A DNA stretch of 64,000 bases. Source: Datisca glomerata (Eukaryota; Streptophyta; Magnoliopsida; Cucurbitales; Datiscaceae). The DNA lies in contig QANY01008913.1 in assembly GCA_003255025.1 (NCBI GenBank), forward strand, positions 62,001-126,000, read 5' to 3'. A program made the translations under genes and the position numbers. Each line of letters starts with the position of its first letter. Position 1 is the stretch's first letter. The notes under the pieces are model-generated. The model saw only the letters and a list, made by a program, of their open reading frames with translations. It had not been told where the DNA came from and ran no database searches. Below are positions 23,723-35,931 of the stretch, in pieces.

Positions 23723-24064
23723 AATTACAGCAAGTACCTAAATCAACAGTTAATCATGCCATTTTTTGAAACTACCTAAAAAGAACATTATAACAAGCTG
23801 ATGCAGGACAGTTTCTTGAGACCCAAGTATTCTTAAAGAACAAGTATAACTTAGGATATTACATGATTTGTGTTCTTGGTCATAAAGTTTCAAGGATTAG
23901 CTTTAATTACTTTCTTCTTGAGTCTTATAGAAAGTGAGTCACTGTAATGGTAGAGAGGCATTCAGTAATTCAAAATAAAAATCTGAACTTGTTAAAATTC
24001 AATATGAGAAACTTAGATGTTAACAAGTATTAACAGTCATTAGCACAACATACCAAAGGATCTT

Positions 24065-25195
24065 TCAGCTATTTGGAGGTCTGATTATTGTCTCCAATAC
24101 CGACGATCGCGCCATCGCTATATCCTTGCTACACCTACCGGCATGGTTTTTCAACTTCTCGACGGCTTCTTCAAACACTTCAATCTTCTTCTGCAGATCA
24201 TCCATCACCACCTTCACTGCCCCCTCTCCTCTTAATGCAAGATCGGCTTTTTGAATCAAGGCATTGATCTCGATCTCCAATCTCATAACGACTGCTCGAA
24301 CATTTTCAAAGTCCCTAAGAAGAACAAATGTCCGGCCTTCCATTGGTCCGACGATCTCCCTCTTCCGTTTCACAGCGTTTATGTATCGGTTCCAAAGCGT
24401 GTTGCACCATTTCCCAACCGGAGCGACTGGAATAGCCACAGCAGCTGCTAAGGCCGCTACGACCGGAGGTGCAGCCACTGCAGCCGCCACCACGGAGAAA
24501 ATCAACACGGAAGCAAATGCCGCGATGAAAATCACATTCAACACCTTCTTCCACGTCTTCAACGATTTCAACCTCTTATCAATCTTCCTCTTCTGAGCTT
24601 GCAAGTTCTTAAACATTAACATCTGCTGTTTATACACCGATTGAAACAATGTAACAAATTCCTCCGTAAACGGATCCCCAGCCGCCTTAAACCTCCTCAA
24701 CTCCTCCAATGTCTTCTCATACTTCCCATTCCGTCCCATTTCTTCCTCAAAACATTTAACAGCCAGCTTAATCAACAACTGACTATTACACGTCTTTCGC
24801 AAGCAATTCTCCAACGCGGTACAGAAATCCAAAGCGTTAAGACTACACTCGAAGTAATCGTTAACAAGATGAAACATGTCTTTATCTTTCATTATGTCCT
24901 CCCTACAAGCTTGAATAACTTTCATTACATCTTGGTTTACATCCATCAGACATTCAGTTACTTCCATTAGTGCATCGAAAGATAACGCCCCTATATCAAC
25001 CCCGACCGTTAACGTGTTGAGAACGCGGTTTATCCGATCGTGGGTCGTTGCATCGCAGGATTGTAAGTCTGGATCAGATTGACAGGCAGCTTCATAGGAG
25101 CTCAAGTCAGCAGTGTATTTCATATCAGCAACAATGGGGAAAGGCAGAGGAGAAGCATCACCTCCACTTTTTTTACTAGTTTGTCCTCCCATCAT
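24065..25195 (-). CDS. UPF0496 family protein (DUF677, At14a/BPS1-like)
   Basis: Single-exon gene of 376 codons, minus strand. The sequence has the layout of plant UPF0496 (DUF677) proteins: a short polar N-terminus, a helical region (about 30-215) with conserved-looking stretches such as DLSSYEAACQSDPDLQSCD and FTEEFVTLFQSVYKQQ, then a strongly hydrophobic Ala/Val-rich segment (about 218-260) likely to be membrane-associated. A basic stretch and a C-terminal coiled-coil-like region (about 290-360) follow. Two Met codons stand at the start and I kept the first. Family members such as At14a have been linked to membrane-cytoskeleton roles, but biochemical function is not established. The first about 20 residues give no clear signal peptide. 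Upstream (25660-25740) the coding strand is CT-rich, as in many plant leaders. The frame is intact and less AT-rich than its surroundings. Confidence 0.88.
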   Translation of the reverse strand: MMGGQTSKKSGGDASPLPFPIVADMKYTADLSSYEAACQSDPDLQSCDATTHDRINRVLNTLTVGVDIGALSFDALMEVTECLMDVNQDVMKVIQACREDIMKDKDMFHLVNDYFECSLNALDFCTALENCLRKTCNSQLLIKLAVKCFEEEMGRNGKYEKTLEELRRFKAAGDPFTEEFVTLFQSVYKQQMLMFKNLQAQKRKIDKRLKSLKTWKKVLNVIFIAAFASVLIFSVVAAAVAAPPVVAALAAAVAIPVAPVGKWCNTLWNRYINAVKRKREIVGPMEGRTFVLLRDFENVRAVVMRLEIEINALIQKADLALRGEGAVKVVMDDLQKKIEVFEEAVEKLKNHAGRCSKDIAMARSSVLETIIRPPNS

Positions 25196-25750
25196 CCCAA
25201 GTAATTACACAAAACCCAGATGAACAAATCTTAAAATATGCTTTTATAATGCAAGAATCAGACTAATTGACCCAATAGAATTGATTCAATAATTCACAAT
25301 TTTAAGTAAAACAATCAGTAATATACAGCGAATAAACTATGATTCGAAAATGTATTTTAGATTTTCACAAAACCCAGAAAGTATTTGCCATTTACAAGTA
25401 AAATTAAATCAGACCCACAAAGGAAAAAAGATGAATGAAAAGATAAAAATTGAAAAGAAAATGGTTTTTTTGCTTACAATTATACAAAGTATAGACCTCA
25501 GTGTAGAAAGATCTGGGCATCCGATAATCAGCTGGTGGATCAAGGAGTTCACCGGTAGAAGCAAAAGAGACCCAAATATTTAAGGAATTCAGAGGTGATC
25601 TGACAAAAAGACGACTTTTTAATCGAATCCCAGAAGATATTTGGAGGTAGATGAATGTTCGATGCAAACTACAAAAGAAAGAGGAAGGGAGAGGGAAAGT
25701 GAAAGAAGTGGGAGGAAAGTGCTAGGAAAGTGATGAATAGTGCAGTCAAC
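25196..25750 (-). promoter_or_regulatory. Probable 5' leader/promoter region of the UPF0496 gene
   Basis: Upstream of the UPF0496 ATG. The coding strand is pyrimidine-rich at about 25670-25725 (CTTCC/CTTTC runs), typical of plant 5' leaders. A 5'UTR intron is possible but I could not fix splice sites. Small frames at 25350-25667 are not supported as genes. Confidence 0.35.
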
Positions 25751-25839
25751 TCAAGAAGCACCAGTGCCACTCCCTTCTTCTAGAGCAATTGTTGAATCTT
25801 CAACCTGCGCGTAGTTGGAAAAAGACAAACCTCACTACT

Positions 25840-26660
25840 ATTTTTCTACACATTTTTCCGATCAAATTAATTAAATTTAAAAAGCACCCTCCTAAATTAA
25901 TCTATATTGTATTATTATTATTATTATTATTATTATATTATTAATTGACAATAAAACAATAAATTAATTAATGAGTTATTAATATATTATCATTATATAT
26001 AATAAATGATCCTTAAATTACGATAAGCTTTCATTAAACAATTTTTTAAAGTAAATAAATTTAATGAAATGTGTATTTACTTTACAAATACTATAAAAAT
26101 TATTATACGACATCTTATTTGAAATAGATTAAAAATTATTGAAAGCCTCATAAATGTATATATGTCAAATGAAAAATAATACGTTTATGTATATAGAAAA
26201 TTTAATAATTTAAAACATAAATGATCATATTAAAGTAACATATTAAAAATACTGCAAGGTTAAATTACAAAAAATATAAATTATCATGCTTAAGGAACAT
26301 GTTAAAAATACCACAAGGCTAAATTAAAAAAAAACAAATAAAACCAAGTTCAATGAAAAATTGAAAATGGACAGCTGACTAAATATAAAACTTAAAAGAA
26401 CACATGGAGAGTTTTTCATTTCCTCTTCATAAGTTAATCATCGCTACTATTTTTAAGTGGGATTTAAGAAACAAAATATTTTTTAGACACATTTATCCAA
26501 TTAAATTAATTAAATTTCAAAGACACCCTCCATAAATTAATTATATTTTTCTGTTATTATATATTATTAATTATTAGTTGACAATGGAACAATAAATTAA
26601 TTAATGATTGTTAACAAATTAATATATTTATTACTATTATTTATATATATATTATATTAA
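25840..26660. repeat. Imperfect direct repeat of about 160-190 bp with (ATT)n microsatellite
   Basis: 25845-26000 and 26455-26640 share AATTAATTAAATTT, an ACACCCTCC-like word, TTATTAATT, TTGACAAT and AACAATAAATTAATTAATGA in the same order, about 615 bp apart. The first copy has a perfect (ATT)n run at about 25912-25938. The rest, to 28080, is AT-rich with no gene seen. Confidence 0.6.
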
Positions 26661-28080
26661 AAGGGGTTTAAGGGGAGAAATTTTTTCTTTCTCCTTTTAC
26701 CCTTTAACTGCAGTTAAATGTAATATAACATTAAAGTTCTTTTAATTTATTTATGATTCTATTCACTAATTATTCTTTTATTAATACTTTATAGAATTTA
26801 ATATTGTATATCATTATATTATTAGGAATATGAAGAATCATGTATATAATTTTAGAAATCCTCATATTATAAACAGTGTTTCAGTCAATATAAGGAGTTA
26901 TTTAAGATTTTTTTTTTAGTTTTTTTAGTTTTATAATAAATGTAGTAATTTTCAAGTCTATTATCCGTAGTAAAATAGTTTGTCATATTTAATTTTCTCA
27001 AATAATTTTTTAATTTTTTTCATCTTATCTTATGATATAAATTTGTAGTATCATGCATTTTTTAATTAAAATTTTTTTATAGATAATTTATTATCTTTAG
27101 ACAATGCATGTCTATTCAAGTTTTTTCTATTTATAATAGTTTTATTATAAATATATAATCTATAGATGATGCACGGTTTATTCAAAAAAAATTATTTATA
27201 ATAGTTTAATTGTAAATATGAAAAAATTATCATTATTATTATTTTTAGATTTATAACATTTTGAAAGCTAATTTGTATATTTCAATATTAATAATAATTT
27301 TAAAATTTATTGTATATTTTTAAAATTTATTTTTAGATTTATAACATGTGTGAAGTATGTGTTTTTTGACTAGTAAAATTCAAAAGTCAAACAAAAAACC
27401 CAAGAGATAATCTTTTAGCCACATATCGTGCTGAGTATTTTATCACGGTACCAGATGCAAACTCATTTCTCTCAACTCTATTCGCCCCTCTACGGTACCT
27501 GAGTATTTTAGAATGGATTCAAATCATAATACTTTCTTCCTCAATTGTAATGTAAATTTTTCCAAATAAAAGCATAAGTTTTCCTGCCATTATTTTCTTA
27601 ATTGTTTCTTTAGTATGACATTAAATGTATAAGAATTGCTGAGTTGTCATTAAATTAGAAAGAACACGCGACATTCTATGAATAAAAAAGAAACACGCGG
27701 CATCCTACATGGAGTGAATCACCCGAAAAAATTCTAAACATACGATAATACGGATAGACGAGATGTTAAAACGTTAATGAAGATTTAATGAAATCAGTAA
27801 TAATAAAGGTCTTAGCCTCATTTATTTTATTCTCAATTATCTGCTAAACTCAGTTATAGAGGATTTTTCGTAAAATGAATAGTTAATGAGGCGTATAAAT
27901 ACACAAGATGTAAACGCCCGAAAGGGTTGGGATCTGATTATTGTAATATACTTCACTTTGATACTTCCCTGTAACTAACGTATGACACCTTATGTTTGTG
28001 GTGTGTAATGGTACGGCAAAGAAAGACCAGTCAAAAAATTATAATTATGGTTAATAATAAATTAGATAAATCCATCCATC
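26661..28080. other. AT-rich intergenic DNA
   Basis: No gene, element ends or long repeat recognised. A slightly less AT-rich patch at 27900-27990 shows no reading frame. Confidence 0.5.
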
Positions 28081-28082
28081 AA

Positions 28083-28154
28083 GTCGTTGTAGTATAGTGG
28101 TAAGTATTCCCGCCTGTCACGCGGGTGACCCGGGTTCGATCCCCGGCAACGGCG
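28083..28154 (+). tRNA. tRNA-Asp (anticodon GTC)
   Basis: A 72-nt gene with a full cloverleaf. Acceptor stem GTCGTTG pairs with CAACGGC (one G-T pair). The D-arm/A-box region reads TAGTATAGTGG and the anticodon arm reads CCCGCCTGTCACGCGGG with GTC in the loop. The T-arm reads CCCGGGTTCGATCCCCGG, holding the B-box GGTTCGATCC. The discriminator base is G and no CCA is encoded, as expected for a nuclear gene. A CAA triplet directly precedes it and a run of seven T follows (28156-28162), fitting Pol III initiation and termination. It appears functional and supplies aspartate tRNA to cytosolic translation. Confidence 0.97.
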
Positions 28155-28163
28155 ATTTTTTTA
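28155..28163 (+). terminator. Pol III terminator of tRNA-Asp
   Basis: A run of seven T begins two bases after the discriminator base. Confidence 0.85.
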
Positions 28164-28519
28164 TAAAAGTTTTTATAATTTAAAAAGCTGTTCTCCATTT
28201 GATTTCTAGAAATTATTAGACTGATCAGATTCAATGCCATCCTTTTCGGGAAAATATTTCACGCTCTGATTTTATGACCATTTCTTCAAGTACAAATAAC
28301 GAAAATGCCATGAATATTCTTTTCGTCACACATTTTTTTAATTTAAAATTACATTATATTGTCATAGTATCAGTACCAGGAAAAAAATTAGGTACAACTC
28401 TTAAAAAATATATATAGTATTAATAATATCATAACATGAGTCTTAAGTTCAACTCAATACTCTTTAGGATTTCTGAATATATTATTCAAAAAAAATAAAC
28501 ATTCACTTACTCTAATAAT

Positions 28520-28625
28520 ACAATTGGCACATGATCAAACACTCATATTCATATTTAATAGATTGTAAGTTCGAATCGTAACACCCTCAATATCCTTAGA
28601 ATTTGTAAAGTTTATAAAAAAATAT
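28520..28625 (+). mobile_element. SINE-like remnant
   Basis: Same order of words as the SINE at 13987: CAATTGGCACATGATC, then TCATATTC, then a B-box-like AAGTTCGAATCG at about 28567-28578, then CAATATCCTTAGAATTTGTAA. An A-rich tail closes it. The A box is eroded. Low-copy evidence from this window only. Confidence 0.35.
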
Positions 28626-29000
28626 CGAGTTTAACTTATCCCATAAATTTCGGGTCATTTCTAAATTACTTATAAAACTTTGAAATGACTAACCCGTCGT
28701 CTTTCCGCTTGCTATCTCTTTATCTCGAATATCTCATGATGGTAGAACTCTCTCTTCTTTTTTTAACTCTTAAACTAGATAGAATCGATCACCATCCGTG
28801 AATTTCTTTAACGTGTACATTTATCTTTTGTCAGGAATTTTATAAGAAAAATTAGTATATGTTTGAAAGTTCTAAAAATATGTTGATCTGATATGTTGGA
28901 AATAACAATTAGCTTTTAACTATAAGCACTGTAATTTTTGTGTCAAGAAATAAGGGAGTTGTATTCTCTGAAGCAAATTGAAAGCTGATCATCAAATTTT

Positions 29001-30475
29001 CTTTTTGGGTTAAATGGTATATATATTCAATCAAAAGATACAATATATAAGTGGTAATCCCATGTATACAAAACAAGTATTACAGTATAGGACTCCGATC
29101 GGCACTAATAAACATTAATATTAGAATTGGTCGTTCGTCGTCCAGATTTAGCAATAGAAAGGAACAGTATACTGTACAACTTTGAAAGCCAGAGCGCGAT
29201 AAAACATATAATTGAGAAGAAAACACTATACCGGAGTTACAGAGTTGAGCTAAGCTAGAGGAGACACCATAAAACTAACTAAAGCCGAGAGACAACAACA
29301 ACTTGACATAATACACCCTAACACAATAACAATCAACCTGCACAAACTCTCAATCATCGAATGGGCGACCTCAAACGCGATTTCGAGTTATGCAGCGCCA
29401 TACGACATCCATAAACAATCCAACGGAACATCATAAAGACACCCAAATTGAGAAACGCTTGAACAAGACACACTCGGTGACCATACTGCACGACCACACC
29501 CAAACCACCATCGGCCTTGGTTGAGTCCAGGGAACAACACGTCTGGTTCAGCACAAGCGCAGATCCAAATGTCGACACAAACTCATTTACGAGTCTTAGA
29601 GCAATGCCCAGATGATGACGAAAGAGGAGACGAGGTTTAGAACAGCGGTAACATGGAGAGCAACAACAGCTGTGGACTGAAGCATGCCATGACCAGGACC
29701 AGCTCCAAGAGGAGGCAGAGACTCCCTATCCCCACAAGCTACGACGGCCATCCCTAGAGAAGGACCTTCGACCTTCGTCGCGGCGTGAAGCGCTCACATC
29801 CACGAAGCCCCGTCGCATGACTTCAAAAACACCATTTTTCCGGTGAGATGAGAAAAGCACAGACGGAGAAACTCACTTGAATTGCCGACAAGCACATGTC
29901 CGTCATGGACGGAAAGCACAGACCATTTGGGGTGTGCACGGTACTAGTTTTGAGATTTTTAGGTCTGACTCGTCCTGCATTGAGGAAAAACCGTGCGGGA
30001 CAGGACACAGTTCAAGACGGGACGAGTATTTTGAATAAAAATTTTAAGAGTTAAAAATTAAAATTAGTTTAAATATCAAAAGATTAAAATATTAAAATTG
30101 AAAAATTAAAGGTGAAATTTTTAAAAAATAAAAAATTTGAGTTATTTGTAAAGAAATCGGGACGGAACGAGAAAACTCATCCCGTCCTGAACGGAACAAA
30201 AAAATTGTCTCGTCCCATCCAGTCCGGTTCAATTCGGGACAAGTATTTCGGGACGGCTGCACACCTTTAGAGGCCATGGTCCCGCGCAAGACCACCATCG
30301 TATCAACGACGGAGGCGTCTTGAAGGGTGATCGGGACCCAACCCCGAAGCTCGTCAGCGAGTGTGGCTGGTTTCGGCGACGGAAAGCATTGCGTGACGCC
30401 TGTTTAGTTTAGGTTTCGATTGAGGTTTCTAGAGAGAGACGAGATACTCCTCTCTCTCTCTCTCTAAAGATTAGT
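29001..30475 (-). mobile_element. Short non-autonomous retroposon-like unit with nested MITE
   Basis: On the minus strand it begins in a GA-rich leader (30475 to 30430). It continues as a GC-richer non-coding body and ends ATTGAATATATATACCATTT near 29030, with an A-rich tail at about 29000-29012. That is the look of a 3'-polyadenylated LINE-dependent unit. Three short open frames on this strand have no recognisable domain. It is interrupted at about 29932-30274 by a MITE. No target duplication identified. Confidence 0.4.
29932..30274. mobile_element. hAT-like MITE (GTCCCG family)
   Basis: Ends are GGTGTGCACGG on the left and the complement GCTGCACACC on the right, followed inward by repeated GGGACGG/CGTCCCG words. 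The internal region is AT-rich. Related sequence lies at 46172-46558 and 46840-46978. The short TIR and its GGTGTGCA form suggest the hAT superfamily, but I could not confirm an 8-bp target duplication. Confidence 0.55.
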
Positions 30476-31195
30476 TACCTAGAGATTGTAGAAAATTGAA
30501 ATTAAGAATGATCCATCTTGAAGGTGTATCAATACCTTCTTGACAATATAATGAAGATTTTAACTTAATTGATGCTTCTGCTAAAACTAGTTGGCTAAGT
30601 TCCATGATTGTTCTTCCCGGAAAGGGAAAAACTACAAAGCATAACCACAATCTTTATCAGTTAAAATCGTCTGGATGGTTTTGTCAGTTTTCAATTCTTC
30701 ATGCTTCTTCAAAAACCAAATAATAAATTATCAAAAGAACAAGCAAGCAACTGTCTAACCTGATATAATGAAAACTATTTAAATCCTAAGCAACAGCGGA
30801 TCAACAATTATCTGAGATTATGCGAATAAACATGAAGTGCATTAAACTTAACATATATTGACATTCCAATGCCTTCACAAATCAATGACTTCCTAACATC
30901 ATCTTGGAACTGAAGATACAACATTCAAATACTTTCATCTCTTTAATGGAATCAAACTAAAACATGTTGACAGAGTTTACCAGTTCCCATGCGCATTAGA
31001 TGTTGCAAAAGTACGAAATTCTATTCATAACTATGGATTGGAGCACAAAGGTAACATAATATGATGGTGGCAATAACATTCCTTTGAGTAAAGCTCTTAC
31101 ACTAAAATGTACGCATTAAGCTAGATTTAGAAGTTCCAATAAAGAATGCTACTAAGTAAATGGTTTTCCCTGTCTGTTTGGAACTCTAATACACT
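30476..31195. other. Region downstream of GGPPS
   Basis: No open frame or repeat recognised. It will include the 3'UTR of the GGPPS gene on the minus strand. Confidence 0.5.
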
Positions 31196-32770
<1,575 letters not shown>

Positions 32771-32989
32771 AGACGGTGGGAAAAGGATGTTGGGTTGGAT
32801 TAGAACCGCAGCATTCAATGTACCGTTAGATTAATTTGAACATTGGAAAAGGTTTCCGGCTATGGTTTATATTTTGTTCTTTCATTATTTGGGCTTGATT
32901 TATCGTAATCGGAAACTGACAAAGTGTGGGTAGGCAGGGATTCGGCTCCACCCTCAATAGAAAAAATTATTGGGAGATGTGGTTATGAC

Positions 32990-33260
32990 TGTCATATGAT
33001 GGTTGACAAATAAGTATATGAAAAAAAAATTAAAAATAATTAAAATATAGTATTTTTGAAATAAATTTAAAAAATAAGTTGAAACAGTAAATGTGTCTTT
33101 GTAAAAGACATTTTCGTACTGGCGTTGTCATAAATGAGGCCATGCAGAATACATATTTTGTAAAGACACATTCATAAATAGTAGAAGATGTCTTTTATAA
33201 AGACGCCTTTAACGATACTTTTATAACCTCGCAATACAGACAAAAAGTAGAGTACCATTT
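32990..33260. repeat. Left terminal region of the MULE (degenerate TIR)
   Basis: Contains GAAGATGTCTTTTATAAAGAC (about 33186-33206) and GTGTCTTTGTAAAAGACATT. Their inverted counterparts (GTCTTTACAAAAGACATCTTC) lie at about 38275-38300. An AT-rich outer part and a GGCCAT word also mirror the right end. The exact outer border and a 9-bp target duplication were not found. Confidence 0.6.
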
Positions 33261-33754
33261 CGCGAACAGAAGCCCCTCAGCCCGCCACCGTTCGTCGTCG
33301 ATTGTGGCTGGAGTTTACTGTCATTCCGACTGCATTACGCCCTCTCACTCTTATCTCACTCTCATTCACAAAAAAAAAATTCTTAATCTCTCAAATTACT
33401 AGTAAGAACTCCTCAAACCCTAGGTATATTTCTAACTCATTTGATCTCTTAAATTTGTTCTTCAAATCTTAAAATTGTTCATTTTTTATGAATGTTGTAT
33501 GCATATGTCATCAATTTTATAATATCTCTCTTTAATCTCTCTCAAACCCTAGATTTTCATGTGTTTTGGGTTCTCAAATTTTATATGTATTTTCTCAAAT
33601 ATGTGATATTTAAACTCTTAATTTGTAAGATTTTATTTATGAATGGGTTGATATATTATGAAATTGTAGTTATTAACTTTGAATTTGTAGATTAATTTGT
33701 AGAATTTTTAGATCTAGTTCTGAAATTGTTGTGCATTGCTTAGTATGTTGACAA

Positions 33755-35823
33755 ATGGAGGAAATGCGTATGGAAGTTTTACGTTACATGAATGGTAATG
33801 TCGTAATCGGTGCAAATGGAGTTTTTTATGATCAACCTTCAATGAGGAGAATTATAGTTCATAAGAAGATTACTTTTAACGAGTTATATAATACTTTATG
33901 TGAAGTCTTGTCAATTGACCGTTTACATTGAAACTTGAACATAGTTTATCGTTACCCGCTTACTCTTGGTGTTGGGTCATTCAACTAAGTGGAATTTTTG
34001 ACACGGAATGATAACGATGCTCATGTAATGTTTACCATTGTGCTTCAAATTCCTCCGCCAAATACAATTAAGTTATATTTAACCAAAAATGCTAGAGATG
34101 TATGAGCTCCTAGCATAAACTTGTATAATAACATTATGTGTGGTGGAGTTGAGGTACACGACAGTACAACGATTTCTTCTCCATTCCATGACAATGACAT
34201 GTATCCTACAGTGCAAGAAAATATACCTAGTAGTAGTTATTTGCCACATGAAGATGTCGATGCTCATGACGTTCATGTGAATCCATCTAGCCCTCCACGT
34301 AGCTTCTTCGTGGTAGAGTTTGAGGAGATAAATTCTTGTAATGTTATTGATGAAGATGATGACAAAGTTGAAGAGGATGATGTTGTGAACCCCTCAGCTG
34401 AAATACTCCAGCATGAACCATTTTCACCATTCCTTGCTCAGTTGGATCGGGAAGCCGTAAATGCAAAGCTAGATCAAATACCCATCCAACGTACTGAGAT
34501 CTGGAATGAAACAAATGAATTATACAAGAGTTTACGTTTTGAAAGTAAGGCAGACCTTAAGTATGCTTTAAAAAGATACTCGATATTCAGACATCAACAT
34601 TTTAGTGTGGTAAAGTCATTGCCAAACCTTTGGGTTATCAAATGCAAGAAATTTAATGAAGGTTGTCGATGAAAAGTTTATGCGTGTCATCGAAAATCAC
34701 ATAATATGTTTGAAATAACTCAATACACCGGACCTCACACATGTGTCTATCCAAGATTATCACAAGACCATTCACAGTTGGACTCAACATTGATTGCATG
34801 AAAGTTACAGGGTGTTATGAAACGGGGTCCAACTATATTTATTGCAGCATTTCATCAGATGATGAAAAATAAATTTGGATACAATGTGCATTATAGAAAT
34901 GTATGGGAAGCTATACGAAAAGTAATTCTTAAAGTGTTTGGTGATTGGGATCAATCTTACCAGCAACTACCAATATGGTTAAATATACTTGTGAAGTCGA
35001 ATCATGGGACTGTAGTTCAATAGAAAACACATAACATCGGTGAACCAAGTAATGTGATATTCGGATATGTGTTCTGGTCTTTGACTGCTTCTATAGAAGG
35101 ATTCAAATATTGTAGACCAGTCATTCAAATTGATGGCACATTTTTATATGACAAGTATAAGCATAAAAAGTTGTTGATTGCCACGTCGGTTGATTCAAAC
35201 AAGCGTATTTTTCAATTGCTTATGCTATAGTTGATGAGGAAACCATAAATAGTTGGTCATGATTTTTATATTCCTTAAGGCGTTACGTTACGCAGAAGGA
35301 GAGACTTGTGTTAGTATCTGAATGATGTGCTAGTACAAAAGATCACAATTTTTTACCATGCTAATGAAAGGTTTGAGGTTCTCACTGGTCAACATCAGAA
35401 TCACAAGTACAAATGACAAAACAGACAGTATGTGAATTTAAAGAAACGAACATGCACTTGTAACAAGTTGCAATCATTTGGCCTCCCATGTTCCCATTTG
35501 TTAGCAGTATGCGCACATGCTCGTATTGATGGTTCTCAATTCATTGAACATTATTATCGCTGGTCAGGGCTTGTTGAGTGTTATAAGCCACAGTTGAACC
35601 CTCTTCCACATGAACATTATTGGGAAGTTCCTAACTTTCCAATAGTGCACCTGGATACAACTAGGACGCGGGAGAAAGGTAGACTCAAGTCGTCCCGTAT
35701 AAGAAATGAGATGGATTGGAGAGAGCCAAGTACTCATAGTAAATGTGGACTTTGTCGATAAGAGGGACATAACCGTCGAAATTGTCCTTCTAATGATGGA
35801 GGACAATCTTCAAATGACTCATA
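33755..35823 (+). pseudogene. MULE (MuDR-type) transposase, broken
   Basis: Starts with MEEMRMEVLRYMNG and an N-terminal region. An acidic linker follows (34230-34390). Next is the MuDR DNA-binding region (34520-34670: LYKSLRFESKADLKYALKRYSI, ending CKKFNEGCR, then KVYACHRKS and HTCVYPRLSQDHSQLDS after a stop). The start of the DDE core is seen at 35080-35200 (ASIEGFKYCRPVIQIDGTFL), giving the first catalytic Asp. After about 35260 the core is largely deleted and the second Asp and the Glu cannot be found. A SWIM zinc finger (CTCNKLQSFGLPCSH, 35448-35492) and a C-terminal zinc knuckle (CGLCR, stop, EGHNRRNC, 35745-35790) remain. At least six stops lie in the reading path. Confidence 0.8.
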
Positions 35824-35931
35824 ATAATTGACTTAGTACATTTTTATGTAATTCAATGTAATATTTGACTTAGTACATTTTTATGTAATTCAATATAATC
35901 ATTGTATTTCGAACGACACTCCTTTTAGGAT

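Noticed and set aside
24251..24970. Plus-strand frames of 66 and 109-110 codons
   Set aside because: Antisense shadows of the UPF0496 gene.
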